Of a stretch of DNA of 64,000 nucleotides, positions 13,889 to 25,200 are shown one piece after another. The notes beneath the pieces are model-generated. The model saw only the letters and a list, made by a program, of their open reading frames with translations. It did not search any database and had not been told where the DNA came from. The DNA is from Coffea arabica (lineage: Eukaryota > Streptophyta > Magnoliopsida > Gentianales > Rubiaceae), in contig NC_092312.1 of NCBI RefSeq assembly GCF_036785885.1, forward strand, positions 14,154,001 through 14,218,000, in the 5' to 3' direction. A program made the translations under genes and the position numbers. The number at the start of each line of letters is the position of its first letter. Positions within the stretch are counted from its first letter, which is position 1.

Positions 13889-15221
13889 GGGAAAATCGTT
13901 CAAAACGTCCCTCACAGTTTACAAGATGACTTTTTTCATCTCTCACTTTTAAAAATATAATTTTACGTCCCTTACAAATTCACATCGACTAAATTTGGTC
14001 CTTACCTAGGTTTCTGACTAGTTTTTGGCCGGAATATACCATGTAACTTGCATGTGATCATTTTTTAACGGCAAAATTATCAAATCAAATTTTTACATAA
14101 TCTGATTCATAGTCCCTCACATTTCACAAAATGAATTTTTTCGTTCCTAACATTTTATAAAATAAATTGTTTTGTTTCTGACATTTCAAAAAACCCACGT
14201 ACATGTATATTTGATTTTACCTGAACAGTATAAATAACATGTAATTTATTTCTATTGGATTTCAGCTAAACATGCTAATCGTAGTTATATACATGTTATT
14301 CAATAGATATATATAGGGGTTTTAAATTAATAATTTTGTTTGAAACCCATGTATATATTTATATAATTTGACCATTTGAACCTATTCAATATTTGTAACC
14401 TTTCTCTTTTGGTAATAATTTATTTATTAAGTTGCATAATAAAATCATCTAATTAATGGGTCCTAACTCAAATTCTGTAATTGTGCTAACAAATTTCAGT
14501 TTAAATTTGAAATTTCTACTCGACACTTTTAAGACCAACAGTTAAATTACTTGCCTTGCGATTGTTTTAAAATTTGAAAGTGCCAATCATTTATTTCTTT
14601 TTGTCATACTTTTCTTTTGTTTACTTTTTCAATCCAAATTTAATTTGATATAAACACTCGATAATATTTAGGATTAAATGTCTTCTTTATTTTCAAATTT
14701 CGAGTAAAAGAAAATGAATATAAGTGAAAAACTAACAATTTTTTTAAACCTATGTATATATCTATTTGATTTCACTTGAGTAGTACGCCTAATATGTAAT
14801 ATATCTCTATTTGATTTCACATACTATTCGTACTGTTCAGGTGAAATCAAATAGATATATACATGGATTTAAAAAAAATTATTCACACACATGATCAATA
14901 AAATATGAAAAAATTCATTTTGAAAAATATGAAGGATGAAAAAATTTATTTTGTGAAATGTAAGGGACAAAAAATTTTATTTTATGAAATGTAAGGGATT
15001 ATGAATCGAATTATATAAAATTTGATTTGACAATTTTACCCTTAAAATATGATCACGTGCAAGGCACGTGGTAAATTCTGACAAAAAACTAGTTAGAAAC
15101 CTAGATAGGGACCAAATTTGACCAATGTGAATTTGTAAGGGACGTAAAATTACATTTTTAAAAGTGAGGGACGAAAAAAGTTATTTTACAAATTGTGAGG
15201 GACGTTTTGAACGATTTTCCC
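13889..15221. mobile_element. MULE-type non-autonomous element (family A, long copy)
   Basis: Both ends begin GGGAAAATCGTTCAAAACGTCCCTCAC when read inward, and similarity continues through further GACGTAAAATT/ACGTCCCTTACAAATTC phrases. The flanking 9-bp duplication is perfect: AATTAATGA at 13880-13888 and 15222-15230. The interior is AT-rich and contains a further inverted pair (about 14752-14866, TATATCTATTTGATTTCAC and its complement). The 61-62 codon frames across the left end are chance. A shorter relative is at 59647-60173. Confidence 0.88.
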
Positions 15222-15230
15222 AATTAATGA

Positions 15231-18200
15231 CCTACCAGAATGGTTAGTACATCAAATATTATAATGATTTGCATATTGATATCAAAATCTCTCCTACATA
15301 TTTACTTTAATTCATATGATAAAAAAAAGAATTGTTTAATGAATCCTCCCTCCGTATTTATGCTTTACAGGCTTTCGGTATCTGGAAATCAGGTCGGCTC
15401 ATTTCTTAGGGTGAGCCTAAAATTGCCTCAAGTAGCTACAAGTTGTTAAGTGCAAAGGTAGTAAAATTCAAAAATCAAATTGATTCTAAAAGATAACCTC
15501 TAACCTTGAATGACCGATTTAGTTTTCCTTTTCTCTTTATAATTTTCTTTACATTTTGATCACTGATTCATCCACAAAGTTCTTTGGTTTTTGTTTTTTA
15601 TTTTTTTATGGAGTAATAATATTTGCTTTTTTTGTTATTATAATAGGAGGTGGATAAGGGTGGAGTTGCAAAGGACCCATTCTTGAAATCCTAAGCACTG
15701 CTATAAAGAGAGTACATGTGGCAAAGAGTTTTTTTTATCGACTTTTTTTTATATATATATAAGTGGGAGGGCTCGAATCCGAGCTTTGATTCATTTTGTC
15801 ATCAAAACATGTAAATTAATTATTATTGTATAGTTGATTGCTATATTGAAGCAATGGTAGGCTTGATACTGTTCTTGTCATCTAGTTTACCTGTTGTAAG
15901 ATCTGATTTAATCCATAACTAATTCCGATACTACTATTTTTGGTGAATGTTGATTTCCATCTATTAAAAAGAATAGATTCATTGTGTCTACCAAATTGAC
16001 AAGCACTTGAATTTAACCTAAGAAAGAGAGAAATGTATATTAGGAAAAACATATTAAGATTAAAAGAATAACAATTTCAAGGACATCTGATGAATCTCCG
16101 GCTTTTTGTACTGGACCATAGTTTCTAAGCCAAAAATATTGAATGGTTAGAGTTTAAAGTGAAGTTATCTTTGAAGTAAACTAAAGTCTAATACCAATAC
16201 TGAAATTTCGTCATAACATGTCAATGACATTTACGCCTTATGATGTCAATTTCTATTAACACTTGTATGTGAGTTCAAAAGATTTTTAATATAACTTTCA
16301 AAAATTTTATTCTTTTTTTTGGAAATTATAGTTTGAAAAACATTAATAAACATAAACTTTTGTTGAATTAACAAATGGTTGATTTCAAATATCATTATCC
16401 TAAGTTAGTGGATAAAGAAACAAAAATTTATATTTGGATGGGTATGATATAGATGTTGGTACTTCTTCAATTATTTCTCAAACAAGGTCTTATTTTGGTT
16501 CTTTTAGACTTAGAATTTTTCCAACGGGTGCAAACTTAAATTGCACCTAACTTACAAGTGAATGTACAACAATTATAATTATTGCACTTCCTGTATTTAG
16601 ACACTTTCTCTAAAAAGGAGAAAACTAATGCCTAAAACTCTTCTTAATGAGTGCCCCCATTAGCTAAACCATAAGATTTATTATCCTTGACAATCTAGAA
16701 TAAAACTATCAACAATTAATTGTAATTATTAGGGAAGTTGCTGCGTGAGGTAAATGAGAAAAAAAAATGTACGTGCATGTAGCCATAGGGTCTATTTTAC
16801 GTTTTGAACCATGGAAAACCCAAAGCATACGACGAGAAATATAAGTAGACCCAAGGCATAGGGTCTGTTTTGTACTCTAAGAAGATGTAGGTTTTTGCAT
16901 CCCATTTGGGGAAGCGGTCAAGAATATTCTAAGAGGCTGTTTTGGTGCTGAAACCTCCTTTATTTTTATTTTTTGCAGTTTAAGAAAGACATCAAGACTT
17001 ATAATAAAGGAAAAGAAAAAATGAAAAGATTTGAGAGATTGTTGTTAAAAGTTAAATAGACACAATAAATTTCGAATAATTTAGACATGCACATACACCC
17101 TATAATAAATACATAAATCACTTGTGAAAAAATTGGCAGATTGCTACTTATGCTCGATGATTAATCTAGATACTCTTTCTCATCATTTTGGATCAAACTC
17201 GAAAGGGTGGAAATGTAGGATATCCGGCCAAACCTTCAGTTGTATGTATAATATTTAAACATATATATTGCATACCTGCCTGAGATTCCAGACGACCTTC
17301 AAGCAATTTTAAGGCGGATAATCAAACCAACGCAGTTTTCTATTGTCATGTGCAAAAGAATGCTGCTGTCTTCTTCCCTCTGTATCAAGGAAAATCAATG
17401 GAAACTTATATAGCTGGCCAACCTGAATAATGAACGTGCAAATTGGAGAGACATTTGCTGGTGAACCAATCTAATCTGACAATGCAAGCAGAAGGCTGTG
17501 TATTTTTGGTGTTCAAGAATATGTAATTATTTGCGAAACTCATGTTGCTTGATTGAGTTTGCATGATTAATTTCACTCCAAACTTTCTAATGTAAATATG
17601 TCATTAGTTCTTTTAAATACAACACGTATATAATTCGTGGACCTAGATGCCACATATTATCTAATTATATGTTGTAACATAAAATCTAACACCAAACTAT
17701 AACAGAGAATCCAAAACATCAAAGAAATAATGAGGTTTTTAACTATGGACCGTTACTTTTTACAAAACTCAAGTCACAAAATTAAAAACTCCAATATGAT
17801 TGAGTAAATTTCAGGGAATGATATTCATGATGAAGTTAATCGAGATGATTTTGGTCTAGTGACTAAAGTTGAGAAATCAGAATTTAGAGATTTTGGATTT
17901 AAATTTCATTTCTTCCTCCCCACTTCTTAAATTCTACCCACCCGATGCTATAAAAAATAAACAAAAAAAAAGATATTCATAACGAAACCTGCACTACCAA
18001 AGTTAGATTTTAAGCAGAACTACATCTTATCTTTTTAGGGCGTGGACTCGTGCAATTGAAGTGCGAAGTTTATATGAACTCTAAACTTTTTCCTAGAGTA
18101 TAAGCAACATAATTAATAGATTTTATTAGACAGACACTTCATTAATTGAAAACCACCCTTTCATAGGTGAGAAATGAAAAACATTTTAAGTTTTAGCCAA

Positions 18201-18400
18201 GAAAACACAACCCTATAATTTAGATGGAAAACTAGTTTTACCATGTTATAAATATATGTTCTGGTCATAAATAAAACAGTCCCAACTCCCCATAGGCCAG
18301 TAGTAGATAACACAAACATGTACCCTGCAGCCAAAGAGCACGATAACCAAACAACCAAATTTGTCCCTCTAATCATTCTACCCACGACTATTCCTTCATT
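15231..18400. other. Intergenic, no gene supported
   Basis: AT-rich. A short motif GGGCTCGAATCCGAGC at about 15768-15783 resembles a tRNA/SINE B-box but no A-box or cloverleaf was found. Frames at 15240-15449 and near 17270-17420 lack family resemblance. Confidence 0.45.
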
Positions 18401-18447
18401 GCTTAGGTCCATACAAAATTCCATACACGTCTTTATCACGATTGGGA

Positions 18448-18454
18448 TATATAG
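18448..18454 (+). promoter_or_regulatory. Candidate TATA box for the 115-residue gene
   Basis: TATATAG lies about 255 bases before the ATG at 18708. It implies a leader of about 225 bases. Other AT-rich choices exist, so this is tentative. Confidence 0.35.
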
Positions 18455-18707
18455 CAATCCCGCTTCCCATTCGACTCTAAAGAAGAAAACCCAACTTTAG
18501 AAAACAAAGTATTATTGTCCCTTTCTCTCTGGACACCAATTCCAAGCCTCACATTACAAGAAGTATTTTATCTTAGCCTCACATTACAATTCCAACCCTT
18601 TTGATTGCTTTCAATATATTTCGCCGTTTTATCAAAAAAAATTTTTTTGCTTAGCCCACTAGCATGTACACTTTTTAACGTTTATTCCATATGCTATATC
18701 AATCATA

Positions 18708-19177
18708 ATGTCCATCTCTGAAATCTCATCACCTTCTTCTCCAGTAAAAGCTTGTTCATTGCCTGAACCTGCAGGTGCTGCTTCTCCTCTGAGAATTCAG
18801 TTAGTATCTAAGTCAGTATCAGAGAAATTGCTGTACAAATTCTCAGATGTTTCAGAATTTAACTTTGATTATACACAAAGTGGCTTGTGGTCTCCTCCTA
18901 TTCAGATAAATGCGTTCATGAGCTCACCAGGAAGAATTCTTACTCAACAAGAAATGCTTGCAAAGCTAAGAAGTGCCTTGGCAGCTCAAGAACGTCGTAG
19001 GAGACGATATCGACTATCTTTGAATGTAATGTTGTATTAATTCTGGCTACCCCTTTAATTTTAACTAAAAGGGTTGTGAATTTTTGTTTGAAAATGAGAT
19101 TTTGTGGTAGATATGTTAAGTGATCAGCATTTTGTGCTCTTTTGCAGGCATGTTTATGTTCTCCGAAGAGAGATTGA
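18708..19177 (+). CDS. Unrecognised plant small protein, 115 residues, two exons
   Basis: Exon 1 is 18708-19025 (106 codons) and exon 2 is 19148-19177. The donor AAT|GTAATG and acceptor TTTTGCAG|GCATG join in phase 0, adding A-C-L-C-S-P-K-R-D and TGA. The N-terminal half is Ser/Pro-rich. The middle contains [16 protein letters not shown], followed by [20 protein letters not shown] and a basic R-R-R-R-R-Y-R patch. I believe this S-G-L-W-S-P-P block belongs to a plant-specific family of unknown function, but I cannot name it with certainty. There is no signal peptide or membrane segment. The basic patch could be a nuclear signal (inference). Codon use and the clean splice favour a real gene. 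It stands alone, with 3.5 kb of desert upstream. Confidence 0.75.
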
Positions 19178-19470
19178 AGCTAAAGCTTGAGTTGAATGGC
19201 AACCTTAGCCTTTTTGGATTAACATAACTTGAATTGTTTCATAGCTAGATCCTAGAAACGCCTTCTTCTTTTCTTATTCTCTTCTTCCTTCTCAACTTAG
19301 CAGGCATTAAATGTACATGTAGATTTTCAGGAAACAAATACTGCTGTCTACAGCTTCTTTACTTCTATATTTATTTATTTATTTTTGACTGCTATTATCT
19401 TTCTTTATGTAATTCTATTCAATTCTTTGCAACCATATAGTATTTACATCTTGTTTTGGTGATAAAATAA
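19178..19470 (+). other. 3' untranslated region of the 115-residue gene
   Basis: T-rich trailer after the stop at 19177. The poly(A) site is probably near 19340-19440, but no single signal stands out. Confidence 0.4.
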
Positions 19471-19597
19471 TTGGATAGTAGATTATTTGAGATTATATTT
19501 TGAAAAAAATATTGTAGCGCTAGCACTTTTTGGATGTGATATATGTAAGATAAAAAAATTGTTAGAAAATATGTTGATGATCAAATTATCCAAACAA
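19471..19597. mobile_element. Short MITE, TTGGATAG...CCAAACAA family
   Basis: It starts TTGGATAGTAGATTATTTGAGATTA, includes GTAGCGCTAGCACTTTTTGGATGTGATATATG, and ends AAATTATCCAAACAAATA, which inverts the start. Relatives with the same GCACTTTTTGTGATGTGATG core lie at 47321-47476 and 56711-56872. Confidence 0.65.
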
Positions 19598-19599
19598 AT

Positions 19600-22212
19600 A
19601 GTATTGAAGGAGGAGAGGATTAAAATTTAGCATTAGTGATGTTGGCATTACTACAAGCATATGCAGCTTTTGTAGGTTCCATGGTGCATGGACACAGACA
19701 GCTTTGTTTCGTGGTGTGTTTGGATTCATAATATCAGTATCACACCGATACTTTCACTGCTGCTGTTTGAGTTCACATTTGAAGATGCACAGTATGATTA
19801 AAAAAAAATACTAGTAGTAGATACTTTTTTTTTTTTTTTGGTGTAAGACAAGAAACTAGTAGTAAACAACTATTCTTGTGCATTTAAAATTTTTTCCTAT
19901 TAATTTGCTTACCAATTGTCTGTATAAAAAGTAGTATGCAACTAATTCACACAACTTTTCTAGCAAGAACTGACATGGGAGAAATATTATGGAACTAATT
20001 CTTGTTTCTTTGTAGATGTATAGTTTCTTTATTTTTGAACTTCACAGTTAATCTACAACCATTTATAGAAACTTTACATTGGATTAACATGATTGCAACA
20101 AGTTGCTAAAAATGGTTTTCAAACTTCTTCAACATTTTGCTCAACAAAATAGGCAACCTATCTTAGGATGCCTACGTCCCTTGTTTGCTCAATTTATTTT
20201 GGTCAACCAATGTAAATAGGGACAAAGGCAAACTATCCCTCACGTGACTTGCTATCAACTTGTTCAACCAAATCCAAGATATACACACTCTGTTACCAGT
20301 CCACCTTCTGCCTCCAAAATACCCCTTATCTCTTGTAATTAATTTTTTTGTCTAATAGTTACCATAATATGCAAGAGGAATCAGCTGAGCATGACTCCAC
20401 TTTCAAACTCTCTGGAGATTTTATCTCTTCTTTTTTTTCCTTCCCCAGTAGTTCAATGCTAATGTGTGAGGTCATGTTCAGTCTGCCCAATGGAAATCCA
20501 ATAGTACTACTAGAATCTACACAAATTTCTAGGCATCTAATTGGAATACAATGCGTGTTCACATGCAGAAGCAAGCAAGCAAGAGAAGAGAATAACAGCC
20601 TAACTAGTAGTCTGCAAGGCAGTGAATACTTTTTTGGCCTTGCCGGAGTACTCTCCTTGATCCAGAAAATTTCAACCAAGTTTGAAAAACAAGGTTAAAA
20701 CCCTCATCTGGTATAAATGCCAAAGATGCTGAGTGCTCAAAAGTCCAAGTTTACCAGCACCTTTTCTGGCTCTTAAATTTCAAGATTGCAGCAGAAGGAG
20801 CAGAAGAAGACATCACAGTTTTATCGTGTCTCTCCCTAATCCTTTGTAGCCTTAATAACACTGAACATATCACCATCAATGTACTATTAGCTTGTCCCCT
20901 TATACCTGCAGTGAGACCACGGCTGAGTTTTCTTGCTGCAATCCAGTCTGCATCTCGTCATTGTCATTGCAGCAATCGTTGAGGATACAATCAATCATTC
21001 AATATTAATGTAGTCCCTATTTTTAAATTCCAATATTCAAGAACATGGTTTACTTCTTTGTTGATTTTTTTTCCCCTTTGTTTGCTGTCCAATGGCAGCT
21101 GTAGATCATGCAGCTTTTGGGATACAAGATTCTTCCATGGTTGCAATAAACAGTCTTTATATGCGTTTGAATTTAAGAAAGAAATGTTGATGACTGGGCA
21201 ATAAACAGAACAACTTGATTTTTTTTTGTATGGATTTAGTGGCGATAAACAGCCTCTGTTCTCAATCAGAACAAGTTCCGAAATTGTTTTGCTAGTTACA
21301 TGATATCATTTATTGAGGACCTACAGAAGTTATTACTGATGCAATGGGAGGCTTAAAGTCGTACAGACAATAAAGCACAGTGAATTGCCTGCATCTATTA
21401 ATGCCATCAGCTGATACCAGTAATTTACTGGCATTCTTCTGTTCATACACCAGCTGATTGGGGCACCGGTCAGAAATGCATGCAGAGCAACATACAGAAA
21501 CTAACGGAGTCCAACACGATCCAAACGCCCCGCGGGGGGGAACCCCAAACCCCCCAAAACACTCAAGACAGAGATTGGGAGAGTTTCCTGCAGTTTTGCC
21601 TGATTCCTACGAGTCAATTACCAAGTTTGGAACCGTTCTGATTCACGATAATGGTTTTTTAAATCCTCCAGCATGATCACGTCTCAAGCCAAAATAAATA
21701 AATAAATGAACTTGAATCAAGAATGTGAAAATGGGGTAATTGGGATTAGGAGATAGGATGGAAAGTGGGAAGGCTGATGAAAGAGGCTAAGATAAGATGG
21801 GTATGCTTTCACAAATAATTTAATATTAACCGCAAATATAGGTATGTATACATACAAAGTTACACGAGGACATACATTAAGTTAAGACTCATGAAAGCTA
21901 CTGAGAATACTTGTATTTCGTATAGGTTACCGTCCCTTTCTTAACAAACAAAATTGTCCATCTCGTTTTCTACAGAAATATACACGAGTACATACATTTC
22001 TTTGACTCCTAGAACCTACTGAGAATACTTCTATTTCGTACATACAGCCCACTGACTTCCACTGAATACACAACTAAAGGAACATATAGTATCACCTCCA
22101 AGGTAAAAATGGAAATGTCCAAAATGCAAAGTTTGTAATGAAGTGATGACCACCTAATCTTTAATACATCTATTATTACATGAAATGCAGTCCAGCATGC
22201 CATGCTTGAGGT
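19600..22212. other. Intergenic between the small-protein gene and HCF173
   Basis: Contains a GTATAAATGCC TATA-like site at about 20710 followed by T/C-rich leader-like sequence without an ORF, and a short GC-rich patch near 21520-21560. The minus-strand 3' UTR of HCF173 should occupy the last few hundred bases before 22213. A 109-codon plus frame at 20369-20698 is listed separately. Confidence 0.4.
20369..20698 (+). CDS. Orphan 109-codon frame, doubtful
   Basis: An uninterrupted ATG-started frame ending FEKQG at TAA. I recognise no domain. The antisense frame is also open over nearly the same span (20359-20679), which usually means chance in AT-rich DNA. No clear promoter or intron is seen. 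It would be a real gene only if transcripts support it. Confidence 0.15.
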   Translation: MQEESAEHDSTFKLSGDFISSFFSFPSSSMLMCEVMFSLPNGNPIVLLESTQISRHLIGIQCVFTCRSKQAREENNSLTSSLQGSEYFFGLAGVLSLIQKISTKFEKQG

Positions 22213-25200
22213 TCATACCGCAGCAGGAGATTTCTCTAAGCTCTCTTTTCCTGTAATGCCATCTTTCAGACTCTTGAAGTACTGATTATAGTCTTTCTCA
22301 GGGGGAGGATTAGCAGGATCCACTGTATATGGCTCACTAAAGGGAATGACGCTTTTAACCTGCCGACAGGGAGAAGAAGCAGCCATAGTACTTTAATAGC
22401 TCAAGTTTTCAGTTCCTTAAGAGTACCACTTGTTAACTAGCCACTAGATAAACTTTTGGTAAAGAACATGCAGATAGAGTGGACAATGATGCACTAGCCA
22501 GTATGCATAAGCACGGGTTTGTGTTCCCTCCAGTATTAGAGCCTGGCAGGACGAGATTATTTGAAGCTGAGACACTTTCTAAACTTAGCTGAGCTCAAAA
22601 ACTCTATACATCTTTCGTGAGTTTTCACCAAACATAAATTTGACTAAATCATTTTTCATAGATACAACATGTTAAAAATTATAGTTGCACAGTACATATT
22701 TCCAGTAGGCTAAATCATATATGACATGGCTCCTTGCTGCTACCCAAGGGCTACAATTGTTCAATCTTGGCCATGGATCTTACATTGTTGATGAGCACGC
22801 ACACTTACAAAGACACACAAAACACCACCATGTAAAAATGAAGTCTTTATTCATGGACAAAAACACAAGGTCCAAGCTTTGTATAAAATCAAGGTTTTAT
22901 TTACAGACAAAAACATAAGGTCCAACCTTTAACCTTGACTTACAATCCCCTAGCAGGAAGAAAGAGGGCAAAACAATATAGCAGTTCCCACTTTTTTTTT
23001 TTTTCCTTTTTTTTCCAAGTCACAGAGCACAGACAAGACGAATGATACTATCTTCTCCAGAAGTTCAGTTGTCCAACTTGAGCAGTTTCCCAAGACTAAT
23101 TTCCACAATTTTAGTGCAGCTAAAGAAGGAATAAAATAGACAATGCAACTATTAAAGCCAACTGTAAATGGAAGCACTACCTCAAACGTCTTGTCACATG
23201 CATATGGGCTCTCCAGAGCAGCAATACATATTCGGGCAATCTCTTCCCTAGATATTTTTCCCTGAATCCAGTGGACGTCAAAGTTTCTTGGTTATCTCCA
23301 GTGGTCAGATGAATGAAATTGCCAACTTTAGAAAAGCATTTGTTCAATTATTGAACAACAGGAAAGCATGATAAACTTTTAATTGTGCGAATAATACCGT
23401 GATATTGTCCCCTTGATCAAATATGAGATCAGCTCCGGCAGGCTCCTCAGTTAATGCACAAGGCCTAACAATTGTATGAGGTATCCCACTTTCCCGTATT
23501 AAATCCTCTCCCTGCAAAAAAAATTGTTGTATTAGCACCAGTGCAAAGTGTTTTTTTTTAAGTGAACAATGCAACTCTAAAGAAAATAACTGTTGACAAA
23601 ACTATTTTGTTGTATTTGTATGTTTAATTATTCGTTTCCCAACATGATCATTTTTGAACGTGTTGATACAGTCTATCACCTTTTTACAAGAATGAACAAT
23701 AAGATCCATATGCAAAAGCCAGCTGGAACAAGCTATACTTGTTTTTTCCCTGACTTATTGTGAAAAAGATTGTTGATTATCCTGATAAGTATCAAAGGTT
23801 ATCTGAGAAGAATTAATTGACTGGAATAAATGAAGAGGTGTTCATTTAAGTATGCACATAATGGAGAATGCAGTAGATTGACATTTTAATGTGACGCATT
23901 AGCTTGTGAACAAGGTCAAACGCGTAACAATTGGTTTAACGTTTATGTTACCACCTCTTAGAATAACAATGCATTCCACTGAGTGAACGAACTGATAATT
24001 GAATCTGGTACCATAATTTACAATTGAGAAACATATAGAAAAAGTAGTCTGAGAACCTTCAACTTGAATGTCAGAATAAATCCCAATTCCTTGTTTAAAC
24101 GCACAGCAGGAGGTTGCTTGCTTAAATCGAGTCCAGGTCTTTCAGGCCTCGTAACCCCAGCAGAACTCACATGGACAAACCTGTATAATGTAGATTAACC
24201 AAATTTCGATCAGCACATATCAACTGCTCAAAGCATAACATCCATGCGAGCAATAAATTTTCTTCATAATATGAGACAACTAAAAATGCAATGAACCTTG
24301 GAGTAACTGGTTCCTTCATAAATGTTTTTATGCTTGATACTGGAAGTTGAAATGGACCTTCTTTGAATGTGGGGTTTAATTTACCATCATACTCGAACTT
24401 ACTGAACATGAGCTGCAAAGTCAATTTTTGTCAGCCATAGGGTTAAAAACAAACATGCACCAACAACACTGATACTAATAATTGTAATAGCATGCCTGCA
24501 ATGATGCAATTTGGCGGGCATCAAAAGGTGGAGCATCTGACACTGTACGTGCTCGAAATACAGGCCTCAGAGAAGAGAAAGGTAATTGAATCTGAATTAC
24601 CAATACATAAATTCAGGGTGAGCAGCAGTGTATAATAAGCTGTAGTGAACTTTTAAACATTGACACTAACCGATTGCCATTGCCCCTCTATTGTATCAAA
24701 GCTCAATGTGTAACCCACAGTGTCCCAATCACGGCTAGTGCGAACAATTAATTTATAACGGCGTCCATCACCTTTTAGTCGTAGCTCTAGACCATCATAT
24801 GCAGAAAGATCTTCTGGAACTGGAAAGTTCTGCCAACAAGTACCCATCAGTATGTTCCAAATAAATGAAATAACTTCTCCCTTTTATTGCATAAATCTGT
24901 TAAAACTTTAATTTGAGTATCTTGATTTGATTGGAATTAACTTCTAAGAGTGATTGGCAATGAAGATAACATCAGAAGGCATGTTCCAACAACAAACAGA
25001 AAGACTTGTTGCTGACGTAATCAATGTCTCATGTTTCAAGCATCTTAAGGTATGCCACAGGATTTTAAGCCAATCTAAAACTAGGACACAGCAGTCATGA
25101 AGGTCTCGCTTCTTGATCCTTAAGAAGCAATGAGGAATTAGATATCCCAGTGCTTCTTGAAGTTAGATTTGTTGAACAGAATGGTTTTGATTTGGTATTG

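Noticed and set aside
15765..15785. GGGCTCGAATCC as part of a tRNA or SINE
   Set aside because: Only a B-box-like string; no A-box, acceptor stem or tail.
18161..18457. 98-codon hydrophobic minus frame
   Set aside because: No ATG at its start, lies over the promoter/leader of the 18708 gene, and matches no family.
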